NCBI GenBank assembly: GCA_948567375.1
Contig: OX419760.1
Coordinates: forward strand, 27,528,001 to 27,592,000
Origin: Lunularia cruciata
Lineage: Eukaryota; Streptophyta; Marchantiopsida; Lunulariales; Lunulariaceae
DNA length: 64,000 nucleotides
Reading direction: 5' to 3'
The position numbers and the translations under genes were made by a program. This document shows positions 32,960 to 44,539 of the stretch, piece by piece (positions within the stretch are counted from its first letter, which is position 1; each line of letters begins with the position of its first letter). Below the pieces are notes generated by a model, which was given only the letters and a program-made list of their open reading frames with translations, did not search any database and was not told the DNA's origin.

Positions 32960-33610
32960 ATGAAGCACCTACACACAAAAAAGTATGTAGTAAAGGCAAA
33001 GATGGCCAAGGACAAGGAAGATTTGGAAAAGGTAAGAAACATATCTAATGAAGAATGTAAGAAAGGAAAAACTACTACAAGATGTAGAGCACTTGAAGAG
33101 GGAGAAGGCCTTGCTAGAAGATATAAGGAAGATTCAAGATCAAAAGATTGAGAAGTTGTAGCAGCAACTCAAACTAAACTACGAGTAAACTACGAGTAAG
33201 CAAAGGAAGGATTGGTATGAAGTAGACATTTGAACCAAGAATAACCACATTTGTAAGTTATAACAAGATGTGCAACAAGAAAAATCAAGAGGTGCAGCTA
33301 AAGAAGTTATCTTGGGGTAATAAAAGCAAAGAATCACCCTTAAAATAGATGCCATGTAGAAAGACTACAAGAGGAGAAGGATAATAGGCTGTTGTCAAAG
33401 CCAAGATGATGGATGCCATTACCAATGAAATCAAGGGAGCTTATAATCATTTGAAGGACAAAATGGATAGGATTACTAAAGAATTAGAGAAGATTAGGAA
33501 CTAGATGCTAGAGCTACAAAAAGAAGCCTCAATAGGTGAAATTACAAAGGCAAAGATTATAAGCTATAGTTATAGGCTCAAACTACTAATGAGCACGTAT
33601 ACAAAGATCC
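32960..33610 (+). pseudogene. U-3 coiled-coil tail
   Basis: A 63-codon open frame (32960-33151) rich in Lys, Glu and Asp is followed after stops by KAKMMDAITNEIKGAYNHL and KMDRITKELEKIRN near 33395-33500, heptad-like text. The function is unknown. Confidence 0.45.
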
Positions 33611-34689
33611 AAAGTTAGAGAAATGATCACTAAAGCTAAGGGAACACAAAGATACAAAGCTTTAGAAATTTTTTGACATAGTAGTCCTAAAAATTACAAA
33701 CTACAAGGAGAGAACTCAAAGTCTCCTTTGGAAAGTTGTAGGCAAAGGTAGTTCTTTGCAGTAAAGTAGTATGAATGAAGATTCTTCATAGTTGTACATA
33801 TATCCTTAGTGTGTGTAATCTTTGGAGTAGGAGTCCCAAGAGGACAAAATAAAGTTTCTTTGAAGAGAACTAAAACACTTATCTGAGACGCATGTTAGTA
33901 ATTTGATAGTGTAAAGATTAGTTGATTAGGATAAGATATGATAGTAAAATCTTGATTGTACAATCTAGATGCTAGGAATGCAATTTTGTTGGATATTTTC
34001 ATTTCCACAACCATTAGATTTCTTAGATCAACAGTAGGAGAAGTTATTTAAGGCTCTTTTTCATTGTAAATAATTCATTTAGTCCATGTAAGAGAGTAAA
34101 GTGAAAGAACCAAAAGCTCTTCATCACTTCTACTGAATTCTGAATATTTGCAATGAATCTTTGGTGAGTTGTGGTGAAATAATTTGTAGTAGGAAAACAA
34201 GTAGTTGAGTGTGTGTGATCATTAGTACTTGAGGCTAGGGTCTAGGATCCTTGGTAGTTTTGAAGGAATGGAGCAATGCCTTGTCAGATCTTAAGTAAAC
34301 TATAGTGTTAAAAGTATCACAAAATCAAAAAGGAAAGATTAACCACTATTGAAAAAACCCTTCAAAGTTGTGCCTTTAGGGAAGAGTAGAACACATTCTT
34401 TAGAGTCGTATTTTTTTGTAGCAAAGTAGTGATTGGATATTCACCTTTAGGAATTAGTTGGAACTTAGCTTACATGAAAGTGATTTTGGAGTTTTCTTTT
34501 ATGCCATAGTGTTCCACAATTGATGACTCTACCTCCTTTTTGGAATGGTTTCTGCCCATTTGGTTAAATAGGAAACAATAAAGATCTGTAATAATGATAT
34601 TTCTCTTAAAATCTATCCATTTTTGAATCATATCTTTGTGGGAAATGACCTATTTCTTATCGATACATTGCAAAATATACAACATTGTG

Positions 34690-35640
34690 CTATCATAATC
34701 TCCTACTAGGAATCTTTGTTTTCTTGATTCTCACATCCCAAGAACTCCATTTTGACAATGTGTCACAGTTGCACATTCCTAGTTGGACATTTGGCAATAG
34801 GATCTCTAATTTAGCAACAATAGAAGTAACTACCATTTTTATGCAACCATTTTTTTCTATAGTGCTAATATTTATCTTTTTATGGTATCAATCTCCATTG
34901 GTACCAATTCCTTTACCCATATGTGGTGTATCTATTAGTTTTATGAAGGTGTAGGTCGGGACTAAGTTGTGGTAACTAAGGAATCAAAGTGCATGGCTTC
35001 TTCCATATGTCTAGGCTTGCACATGGTTATTTTCACTTTGATGCCTGATTTCAAGCCTCTCATACACCAATCAAGAGCTTTTCTTTCAAGTATCTTTAGG
35101 ATTTGTATTGTTGTATTTTGGAATTGAGTGATATAACTCTTAATAGAACCAATCTACCTCAATTGTGCTAATCTATCTTGTGTAACATTGACCACTTGGA
35201 AGCTCTCAATTATTGTACTTTTGAACTTAATCGATGTCAAGATTGGAGCAACAAATTGTGGTGAGCTTGCTCTATCCAAATTGCCATCATAATTTTTCCA
35301 TTCCATCTAATTGATTGGAAGCCAAGAATATATATATTTACATTCATCTAGAAGATTTGTAGCTTCAAAGTACTGGCACAATCAAATACAAAATTTTCCT
35401 CTACATCAATAAATTCTTATTACACAGAGCTTATGTTGTGAAAACCGCACTCTATCTTCTTCTTCTTGGAAAGTTGCTCTCTCCATTTGTTGTTGCTATT
35501 GTTGAGTATCACAATTTATCTCTTCAAACAATGGAGTAAGATGCTCTATCCATTATTGCATAACAATGATAACTTTGGATATCACCATCATTGCTACTAC
35601 TCTACTAAACTATCTACTCATAAATATCTAGGGTAACACA
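34690..35640 (-). pseudogene. CV-7 gag remnant
   Basis: Minus-strand gag including the zinc-knuckle region (about 34775-34845), matched in order to CV-10 59290-60200. No long frame is left. The 89-codon plus-strand frame here is an antisense shadow. Confidence 0.6.
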
Positions 35641-35883
35641 TAAATATTACACATTCACCATTCTCTAGAAGATCAATTGTAAATATAACATATCCACCAT
35701 TCTCTATAAGATCAATTGTTCATAAGACAAGGTAATCATATAAAAAAAATGGACCAAAGTGTGAAATGATGAATTTTATGAAATGGTATTTTGGTTATAC
35801 ATTGACTCAAAAATCTCAATCATTAATGGGAAATGAATTTTGTGATGTATAGTTTCCATCCATCCCTTTGATTCTAATACAAA

Positions 35884-36244
35884 TGTAAAAAATAAAGAAA
35901 GAAATAAGAAAGAAAGAAAGAAAGAAAGAAATAAATAAAGAAATAAGAATAAAAGATCATATCATAACTTTCAAATGAATGAAACTCCAAGTACTCAACG
36001 TGAGCTTTCATAATTATAGCAACTTGGTATAAGACTCTCACTTCCAAGAAAGGTTTCTTAGAGAAAAAATCTTGCTTGAAAGATATTTAGTTTCTACTAA
36101 CTCCATATATATATATATGAATATGAAAGAATAAACCTTTATATAAGAAATTCTATCTCCAAGAAAGACTTTTTTAACCACAAGATATTGTATTATTATA
36201 AAATTTTCTTAGGATATAGATTCTATTAATTCCATATTATTACA
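35884..36244 (-). repeat. 5' LTR of CV-7 with GAAA microsatellite
   Basis: It starts TGTAAAAAATAAAG and ends ATTACA, about 361 bp. A degenerate primer-binding site lies just left (GATTCTAATACA, about 35870-35881). An AAGA repeat (about 35886-35945) has expanded inside the normally GAGAGAAATAGG-containing start. Confidence 0.65.
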
Positions 36245-37770
36245 TGTGATTCTATTAATTCCATATTATTCCATATTATTGATATCTTTTGAAATATTTA
36301 ACTTCTACCTACTCCATATTAATATTAATATGGAATATCTATTGAGTTTGAATTTTTAATAATAATATTATTAACTGGTAGAATATAATTTGGGATGCAA
36401 ATTAAACTAGTAATTAACTTGTCATATAAGTTAAATTAGCTATATATTTGGGGATAAATTTCAGCTATCATTTTGGTATAAAAAATTATTCAATTCATGG
36501 AAAAAAATTCAAAAATTCTCACTAAAATTTTTTCTTAATATTTCTAGAAATTTTTTAGAATTTCTTAAAATTACATTTAATGTCTATTAATTCTGTATTA
36601 TTGCATGTGATTTATATATAGGTTCTACTCAATCCATTTTATTTCTCCTCAATCTATCTATCAATATATTTTAATATTAATAAATTTTAAATTTTAAATC
36701 CCAAGAGATATATTTTTAGATGGTAAGATTTATCAATTTCTAAATTAAGACACCTAAATTCAAAAGAAAATATTTTGTAGATGATGATTTAGTCTATAAT
36801 TGTTATACATTCAATTGATATTATTTGAGAATAAATAGTCCTTAGATTTTATGATATTGTCCTAGAGTTGACTAATAATTTGTAAAGAATAAGACTCTTT
36901 TTGTCAAAAATCAATTTACTCCCCTTCACTATATTAATTTCAAAGATGGACATTGTAAGATAGTTATACATTTCCTTTGCAGATTAATTATGTTTGTTGA
37001 GTTATGGTACTGGGGGAAAAGGCGATGGCGTAGAGAACATGAAGGATGTGAAGACCCCATCAAGTCGTACAAGGAGAAATGAAAAAGGTAAAATGGGGCT
37101 AGTCCCCAATAGAGTCTATATGAGAAATCTGCCCTACTGCACCTAAGCTATCCAAGCTATCCAAGTCATATTGTCTAAAAAAACTGGAGCATCTGAAGAG
37201 GCATCACCTAGTGTGATTGCTCTCATATGGATTGCACTGCACCAGCCACTGCACTCTGTAGAGCAATGGATACAGGCTGCCTAAAATATACTACAAAGTA
37301 TGAGAGTGAAAGTGTTACCCCTTGGTGCCTAACATGATAAGTTATGATTAATTGTATCAAATGAATGTAGACAATACCATACAACCTTCATCATTGAACA
37401 CAAATAACTTCAACTTCAAGTAAGGTCTTCCAAAGTGCAAATTCCACTTTCTGCTTAGAAATTCCACCTTTTGATCATCTTCTTAATTTCCCACATTGAA
37501 GCTAGATAATCCCCTTTACCTTTTTGTGCTGGGTATATTAAATATATATGAGGCATATTTGATATAGCCAGACTAAAAACCCTAAATATTTTGTAACCCT
37601 AAAAGATCTCACTTACCGATCCTCACTCACTCATTCTAATCATGTTTTTAAGGAAGAACTAAAAATCCAATTATTGTAATTCAGTCATTTCATCAGTGGA
37701 GTCCAGTAGCAAACATGTTAAAACTTTCTGCAAAAGGTCTATTCAAAGAATACTTTGTAGCTCAAAACAA
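36245..37770. other. AT-rich intergenic stretch
   Basis: The first 450 bp repeat fragments like TTCCATATTATT and may be decayed LTR pieces. From 36700 I see no coding frame, repeat array or element end. GC rises slightly after 37000. Confidence 0.4.
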
Positions 37771-37778
37771 GGAATAGT

Positions 37779-37975
37779 TTGAGTGATATGCAGGGGAACG
37801 AAGTCGTGCAAATGGTGTTTGTTACTATTTAAACGAGAGTACTTTGAGTGACAGGTACAGGAGGGAAGTCTCACAGACGGTGTTTATTACTGTAACGGAA
37901 TAAAATGGGAATAGTTTGAGCAACAGGCACGGGAGCAGAATTCTGCATATAATGTTTATTACTATTTAAAATTAT
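37779..37975 (+). repeat. Three imperfect ~65-bp tandem units
   Basis: Each unit starts AGTTTGAG- or ACTTTGAGTGACAGG-like, contains GGGAACGAAGTC-like text, and ends GGTGTTTGTTACTATTTAAA-like. The starts are near 37779, 37841 and 37912. Units differ at many positions. Confidence 0.65.
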
Positions 37976-38029
37976 ATGTAAAGGGTTTGATACGGAGCTT
38001 TCATTGGGGCTGTTCAATTGGTCTTTCTC

Positions 38030-38450
38030 TAATAGAAACTTGTAGTATCATATGACAGATGTTTCTCTTTGAACAAGACTATTGTTTGTAAGACAACCCA
38101 ATTTAAAGGCCGCCAAGAAAAGGTCATTTGCATTTAATGGTACTTGCAAATAGTTTGCTCATAGCTTTCATTGATATTGTTCAATTGGTCCTGACTTTGT
38201 AGCATTGGAGAACATATTTTCTTTCTCTAACTGGACCTTGTAGCATCGGATGATATATTTTTCTTTGTAACAAGACCTTGTAGCATTGGATGACGTATTT
38301 TGCTTTGTAAATGAGATAGTAGTTGAGCAGGCCGCCCAATTTAAGGTCATGGGGCCATCGTCGGACATACCATCTTAGTTTTCCACGTCTCCCAAGTCAG
38401 TAAGACCACCCAGTTTAAGGCCATCAGCAAAAGACCATTTGTTGTCTCCC
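38030..38450 (+). repeat. Two interleaved repeat families in a low-copy stretch
   Basis: A ~45-bp unit (CCTTGTAGCATTGGATGA...TTTCTTTGTAA) occurs at about 38191-38317 in three copies, plus a divergent one near 38039. A second motif (GCCGCCCAATTTAAGG-like) occurs near 38091, 38328 and 38404. No coding is seen. Confidence 0.55.
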
Positions 38451-39223
38451 AAGTTTCCCAAATTTCTTGTTCGTACTCATTTCAATAGTTGCAAAAACTG
38501 TGAAGAACTCACAGATGCACATACAAAAGTTTTCTTTTAGGTAGACAGGGTGTTCCGTTTTTAGCTTTTTTGACTTGATTCATTTCGATTTGCTGACCAA
38601 GAATGTCCGACTTTGAATCCACTTAATATCAATTTGCTACTTTCTGCATGGAAACGCTACAATGGTTAATTGACCAAGCTTAAGTACTAATCAGCTAGTA
38701 GCAGGTCTGGTACTACGCACTGTGACAGCTTCTATTCACTAAGTCCTCGATCTAAACAACCCATACACTAGCTAGTAAGTTTTGGATTCATAATACGGCA
38801 ATGATTAGAAGAAAACTACCAGTATAACTTTTTTCGAGAGAACCATGAGCACCCCATGCTTAAGAAACCTATGATAACTCCGCATACAAAAAACCTTGGA
38901 GGAGCGAAACCCGCTCCTCAAGCGGCCAAGACAGACATGACTCACGAATCCCGGCCGATGAACGGCGATCACGATCAATATCAGTTCTGTCTGAAATTCT
39001 CGGACCTTCCCACTGTTCCAGTGGCAGTTCGCACAGACCAGGATTTCCGTGAAAGTTCTTTGTGTCCATGGTTTGGGACTGCGGGTTTGGAGGAATGGCT
39101 ATGTTCCCTTATAACCCACCGCTCTACCGTCGATTATAGATTCTGGACATGAGACGGGAATTAATCTGAAACTTTTGGACGGAAACCAACGAATTGAATA
39201 GAAAATTATGGATTATTCAACCC

Positions 39224-39327
39224 TGCGGATACAATCGTCAAAACTGTAGGACGGATTCTGTAAAGCGGGGGATTCAATCGTCTCAAGGGTAAGACATATT
39301 TTGTATAGCGGAGATAGAATCGTCTCA
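39224..39327 (+). repeat. Three AATCGTCTCA units ~41 bp apart
   Basis: TGCGGATACAATCGTCA (39224-39240), AGCGGGGGATTCAATCGTCTCA minus its ends (39264-39285) and TAGCGGAGATAGAATCGTCTCA minus its ends (39306-39327) recur at a regular spacing. They lie between the last LRRs and the C-cap of the pseudogene. Confidence 0.6.
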
Positions 39328-39448
39328 ATTTGTCTTATATATGGTAACCAGATCTCCCATATATTAATATGTGGATTATATCAAGATACACATTAGTGTA
39401 TCTTGGTCAATTTGAGTGTTGTTTGAAGTGTTACTCCGAGACACTGTC

Positions 39449-39597
39449 CCGAAACACACCAATAACCGATAGTTCAGAGGAGTTCAGAGGGTACTAGATT
39501 TCACGGATACAACATTGCTCCGAAACACACCGGTGATCAAGGTTTTGATTGATAGTTTCGCGCAATTTACAAGGTACTAGATCTCACGTGGGACTCG
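39449..39597 (+). repeat. Two CCGAAACACACC...GGTACTAGAT units
   Basis: CCGAAACACACC occurs at about 39451 and 39521. Each is followed by a GATAGTT-containing stretch and then GGTACTAGAT plus TCACG. The unit length is roughly 70 bp with indels. It lies inside the receptor pseudogene, so it is part of a later insertion or an intron. Confidence 0.55.
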
Positions 39598-40534
39598 ACT
39601 ACGTTCAAAATCGGTCTGACGTATCTCCAAACATGAACCGGATAATGTAAAGATAAGTGCGTTTTATTGCAGTGGGGGTATAAGAAAGAATAGTCGGAGG
39701 AATTTCTCCTTTGAGATTGTTGCTATTCACCTGTTGACCTCAGAAGTACCCTGGGGATCTGATCTGAGACCTAAGCTCTCAGGTCAGGTCCGGAGAGGTC
39801 GAGTAATTCCAAGTTATGGAGTTCAGCTTCAGCGAAGCGGTGAGGTATAGAACCTCGAAAGTCGTTATTAGACAAGCACGTATTCTAGTAGATCGGCGAT
39901 ACCCTTTGGAGTGGTACCGGGAAAAAGTTTTCTCGATAAATCCATGGGCTTTCGAAGACATAAGGGTGGTCACTTTCTTACAGCCACGTTTCGCGTACAG
40001 CATAATTTCCCAAATACATCGAACCGGTTACTGTAGAATCTGGATCTTGCGACAAGTATTTGATCTTGAGCAAATCCATCTTCGAACAGTATTGAGTAAG
40101 GACCCAGAAAACCGATTATTGTTTAGACCAACAATCTGGTCGGTCCAATCAGCAGACGCTGTGATCCAATTTCCCGGTCAAATTGTTCGGTCCCAAGAGA
40201 AATACCTTTAGTGATGATGCTGCTCCTTGTTTGAATGATCTGGACACGGAACCTGTGAGAAGATTGCCACCAAGTCGATCCATGTTAAAGACCGGCACAT
40301 ACCTAGTGAAGCTGGACCTGGCCACCGATACGATTATTGGTGAGTCGCAGCGCGACTGTTTTATTACTTTCTCCAACGCAAAATGTCGGAGGCGGACGTC
40401 TTCACCCAAGTTGAGACGGCATAGAACCGCTGAAATGCTTATTCCCCAAACTTAACAACAGTAAAGGGAAGTAGAAGGACGCTTGGTGGCAAATGTGGAA
40501 AGGGAACAGACGAAATTATCGTTCTCCAGTGACA

Positions 40535-40610
40535 CTGAAATATTGGAAGATCGGCAAGAGATGAGGACCGGCAAGAGATGATGAGGATCGGCAAGAGATG
40601 AGAAAGCTTG
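40535..40610 (+). repeat. GATCGGCAAGAGATGAGGA tandem repeat
   Basis: Three units of about 20 bp (GATCGGCAAGAGATGAGGA, CCGGCAAGAGATGATGAGGA, TCGGCAAGAGATGAG) lie within the LRR pseudogene. This is a local duplication of LRR coding sequence (minus strand, LISCRSS). Confidence 0.65.
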
Positions 40611-41599
40611 CTGTGACGGAGGTCTAAGTGCTCTAAATGTTTCTGGAGTAGACCATGAGAGAAGTGGCCCTGCGAGATAATTACTGGAGAAATCAATATC
40701 TTGAGGTCTCGAGTTATTTGCCACGGATTCCGGTATGTGACCATATGTTCCTTCCGATGAACAAACTGGAGAGATTTGCCAACTCGTGAACAGACCCCGG
40801 AATTCCACCGGAGAAATGAAGATCATTGAGATCCAGGAATACCAACGGTATTATTTCTCCCCACTTTGGAGAGTCGGACGAAGCTGGTGGATCCAAATCA
40901 AAGGTGCAATAAGATGGAACAGAAGCATCAAGACCCAGGAGAAGTTGTGGCTGAGCCTCAGATATTCTATTGGTTTGAAACCTCTAAAGACTTGAGGAAC
41001 GTTGTCGGAGCCTATTCCCCATGAGGTTCAGACTTTTGAGCATCTTCACATTAGATTGTTGAAGGAATTTCTCCGCTTAACTCATTATCCAGTTGGATTA
41101 GATTCGTTAATGAACCCATAGAAGCAGTAAAAACACCTGCCCATTGCACTGAAGCATCAGCATATAAGAAACGGACATAACATGATGTTCGGAGTTTACC
41201 CCTACCTAGACGCGTAAAAGAATGTCAAATATTTCCAAAGACCTTGAATGGTAAACAACATGCTGAGGCAGTGTGGTGATCAAGGCACTAGGCTAAAGCA
41301 GTACAATAACCGTTCAGTATCAAAAGTGAGACAATTACATCAATAACCCTGCCAATTTAGGAAGAGTTTAGAGTCAAGGGCAACTGCTACGGTGAGAAAG
41401 CAGACGCTGAGAGCTTCATTATGGTAAATGACGTCAAATTTGCCAAAGATGCAGGTATTTCTTCGATGAGTCCAGTTTGAAAGAAACGAAGGATTCTAAG
41501 AATTCTAGTACCTATCCATTTCACGTGGAATATAAAGGAGTTAGATTTCAACAACGTTGAGGTTGACTGGTCAGTACAGGTTTCTGAAAACATGGCACT

Positions 41600-42357
41600 G
41601 TCCTTATCTAAATCAGATAATTATATACACTCATGAGTTTTCGAGCAGAAACTCGATAAGAGGGATACTGACACTTTCTCAGTTACTAATGAAGTAACAT
41701 GTGTTTTCGTGGAGGTTTATTATGGCCACCTTCTGCTTCCCTCCGTTGTTTAGCATTCGGGCAGTCAAGCGTCTATAGTGCTTGTTGCGATATACTCTAT
41801 CCAGCCCTCGTTCGCTTCGCTCTTGTCTCCTAATATCCTATTGTTTTAAGCTTCGATACAATCTCAGAGAAACACCATCCACTCCGCTCCTGCATTGCTC
41901 CACTCCTCCGGTCCTCAACTATATATCTCACTATTATTTTTCACTTGTTCTTTGTCTACTTTATGGTTCATACTTGACTTTCAATCTCAGTATTATTTTC
42001 ACTTGCTCTCGCTCTCTGCTTGCTTCATGGTTCAACTAATTCACTCACTATTATTTTTCACTCGCTTTTTGCACGCTTTATGGTTCATACTTGACACTCG
42101 ATCTCCAGTGTTCCTGCACGACTCTAGACTATAGCTTATTTGCTTCGTTCACGCGATGCTTATGGGTGGTCAATTGCCCAATGTATTATATTTCTCGAAT
42201 TCTGTTGCATAGCCATTACAGAATAAACTTTATTTTTAACTCGTGTTGAAATACAGGAAGAATATATGGACATGAATCTTCCGATGTCCTTGTGTCAACC
42301 ATTGAGGCTTGATTGTATCAAGTACTAATTCTTTAATTTTCTTTTCTGGTCCAACAG
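41600..42357. other. Pyrimidine-rich stretch, no coding recognised
   Basis: 41760-42140 holds repeated phrases (TCACTATTATTTTTCACT, CTTTATGGTTCATACTTGA) in two to three copies; the short open frames through them show no known domain. It could be an intron of the receptor pseudogene or unrelated intergenic DNA. Confidence 0.4.
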
Positions 42358-42536
42358 AACCAAAGGTCAGCCGCCTCGCGACCGATCATAACGGAGCGAA
42401 ATGTATCGTCACTCTTACTAACTGGAATACACATTACCCCAAATATGATGTTGCTTTGGTGGTTTCAACTCTTTGGGCTCCACCATACCTCACCAACCAT
42501 AATAAGAGTGTTTCAATTCAAAAGATAAATGGATCT
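42358..42536 (+). pseudogene. Orphan exon-like block with splice signals
   Basis: A 179-bp block lies between a pyrimidine-rich acceptor (...CTGGTCCAACAG) and a strong donor (GTAAGT at 42537). Inside, one frame stays open: KVSRLATDHNGAKCIVTL, then NTHYPKYDVALVVSTLWAPP. I do not recognise the protein. No partner exons were identified, so it may be a fragment. It lies antisense to the receptor pseudogene. Confidence 0.35.
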
Positions 42537-43250
42537 GTAAGTTACGCAAGATTTGTGGTCTCTCGTAAATTACGGTGTGTGGCTCGCATTTATGAAATTT
42601 GGTATCTCATGAAACTCTTTTCACATATACTGTAAACTTGTAATGAACGTGATACTAATTATCTATGAATAGAGTTATATATGTTGCTATCGATCTGTTA
42701 CAATTATACATTTGCTTCAGGTTACATTTGATGCATTCTACTTTTAAGCATTATTATCGTATTGAGCATATCTTGGTTCCTTTTCATCTGCAATTAATTA
42801 ATGAGTTCTGGATCATCCGTTCCTGGAACGGCTTCTGCTCTCCTCTACCAATATCCAATACACAAAGCCAACACACATAGAGACACGTCCCTATGCGCTG
42901 CTGAGCGCCTCTTTTAGATGATTCTTTTCTCTCAATGTGTGTATGTAAATTTAATGAGATTGAGATTTGGTCATTTATGAAAACCTGAAGTGTTCTCTCA
43001 GCAATCGCTTAGGACTGATTATAGACTTTGTCTGTAGATCTTGAGATTGATTATTAAGTTACAACTGCATCTGTTCAGCTGACCCCTATAGAAATAAAAG
43101 TGATTTTCATGGATACCTCTCAGCTACAATATCAAAATATTTCTACCAAGTCCTATTGATATACAGTGGTTAGAAATGTGATAAGGTCCATAATGTTTAG
43201 AAGACTTTAAGTGAGTTTTTTGACTTTCGTTACCTGTGATGAAGAATGAA
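42537..43250. other. No recognised feature
   Basis: AT-rich, with short frames only (for example 42665-42880) and no domain. It separates the LRR N-terminal cap from the rest of the pseudogene and might be intronic. Confidence 0.4.
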
Positions 43251-43689
43251 ATATTCTATGGAACTCCTGTCCAGATGACATAGTACAGCCATAGTTGACG
43301 ATTATTCGGTGGTGTGACAGTAATCATCACGAAGCACTTTACGTAGATTTGGATGATTCGATCTGAGGTTTCCATAATAACGAGATAGTGACAGTATCCC
43401 CACTGTATTTTTAAGTTCGTTGTAATGAAGGTCAAGAAGATCCAGAATTGTAATTTACAGAATGACGAGGAGATGGATCCCTGGAACTTCTTCTGTCGCT
43501 GCGCGAATACAATGCCACAACATGCCCAGTTGATGAACATGACACACCCGTCCACGTGCAAAGGCTCACCCACCAAATTGACCTTCTAGGTCTAAAGGAA
43601 TGCTTCCCCGTTCGTCGAATTGCCCAAAAGATCTTCTTTCACCCTCCAATAGCGGACGTATTCCAATGGACGTGGTGACCCATGCAGGC

Positions 43690-44003
43690 CGCGTCAATAC
43701 TTTCAATCACATGCCATTGCTCACTTCCATGGCAGTCCTTCGGCTCCTGAGAGCTTGCGTGCACCGTTGCTCATGGTGGAATTCAGAAAAGCTCCGTGTA
43801 TGCCCAATATCGCTCCGTTGAGAAGTCATTCTCCTCTCCACTTACGCCTTTGGCCTGACTGTGGGGAACCGTTCGTTCGGATCTGAGAGAAACATAAACA
43901 CGAATAGAAGAAAGACTTTTGTCTTCTCTATCAAGATCTATTATTGTTCAGAGAGCATTGGTTGGTACAATCCGTACGAGAACAATCGAGAACAACTTCT
44001 TCG
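43690..44003. other. Region upstream of the receptor pseudogene cap
   Basis: Moderate GC content with CpG. No promoter element or coding domain could be assigned. Confidence 0.3.
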
Positions 44004-44177
44004 TGCTGCTAAGTAGTCTGAGAGCTTATTACTTGCATAGTTCAGTTACCTTAGGTGTAGTTACGATTTGCATGACAGGGATATTTTAAGTGCTGCTAAG
44101 TAGTTTGAGAGCTTATTACTTGCATAGTTCAGATGCCTTAGGTGTAGTTACGACTTGCATGACAGGGATATTTTAAG
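44004..44177 (+). repeat. 87-bp tandem duplication
   Basis: Two units, 44004-44090 and 44091-44177, both start TGCTGCTAAGTAGT and end GACAGGGATATTTTAAG. They differ at only a few positions, so the duplication is recent or conserved. Confidence 0.9.
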
Positions 44178-44236
44178 TGTGATCGGGTAGATTTCTCACG
44201 TCAATACCATTCTGCTTTTTTCTCTCTCCCTATAGG

Positions 44237-44535
44237 GCTCGATGGGGTCTTCCCATCCTTCATGTGTTTTGTGTGGTCGCCTTTTACTCTCTTCAAAGAA
44301 GTAACTTCTTGGTGAGCGCTGCGCATGCAAGCTACGGGCCACTAACATTTCATTGGAAGACGTCTCAAACTTCCCCGGTTGAACTCACTTTTTATCCTTC
44401 CAACCCAAATCAAACCTGTTTCAAAGTTTTTGGGATCGGTAGTCAATGGATATACCACGAGTTGATTCCGTCACTATTCTCGTCAATTATATGCAGTGCA
44501 GAAACCCCAACGGTCTTGCGAATCTGTTGACCAAG
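44237..44535 (+). pseudogene. Possible exon-like block, unrecognised
   Basis: It lies between a pyrimidine tract ending CTCTCCCTATAG and a GT-containing donor-like CCAAGGTATT. It holds an 88-codon frame (44264-44530) that stops just before the donor, plus an alternative frame. No domain is recognised and the donor is weak. Confidence 0.2.
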
Positions 44536-44539
44536 GTAT

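Larger units (their letters stand above)
31105..34690 (+). mobile_element. U-3: U-type element inserted in CV-7
   Basis: CV-7 sequence stops near 31104 (GATATCT) and resumes near 34690 (TAATCTCCTACTAGG), so about 3.6 kb is inserted. Inside are a U-domain copy (31960-32240), a poly-Glu stretch, coiled-coil text (32960-33610) and LTR-like ends; ATATACAACATTG near the right end resembles the right end of U-4. I could not fix exact termini or a target duplication. No RT is seen. Confidence 0.55.
28835..36244 (-). mobile_element. CV-7: CV element from integrase to 5' LTR, split by U-3
   Basis: Integrase (28835-29240), RNase H (about 29700-30050), RT (30050-30670), a shortened linker and protease (about 30730-31100) on the minus strand. 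Then a 3.6-kb insertion (U-3), then gag (34690-35600), primer-binding-site remnant and 5' LTR 35884-36244. The 3' end of integrase, the chromodomain and the 3' LTR are missing. Confidence 0.7.
38869..43690 (-). pseudogene. Decayed plant LRR receptor gene (receptor-like kinase or protein)
   Basis: Right to left on the minus strand: an N-terminal LRR cap with CTWTGVSC and GHVVALYS (about 43500-43575), preceded by KEDLLGNSTNG-like text; leucine-rich repeats such as EEIPASLANLTSF (41387-41593 frame), GSLTNLIQLDNELSGEIPST (about 41060-41130), LVFLDLNDLHFSGGIPGSV (about 40770-40840), GGNLLTGSVSRSF and LLGPNNLTGKL (40149-40290), and LSNNDFRGSIPHRF (about 39830-39880); then the C-terminal cap FHGNPGLCELPLEQW (38869-39170). 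Frames change repeatedly and stops are frequent. No transmembrane or kinase part is found further left. Such receptors sit in the plasma membrane and sense peptides or pathogens. Introns could explain gaps at 41.6-43.2 kb. Confidence 0.75.

Noticed and set aside
37560-37610. AACCCTAAA text as telomere repeat
   Set aside because: Isolated, spaced single units; not a tandem run.
39816-40455. Plus-strand frames of 131 and 90 codons
   Set aside because: They lie opposite recognisable LRR text on the minus strand and show no domain themselves.
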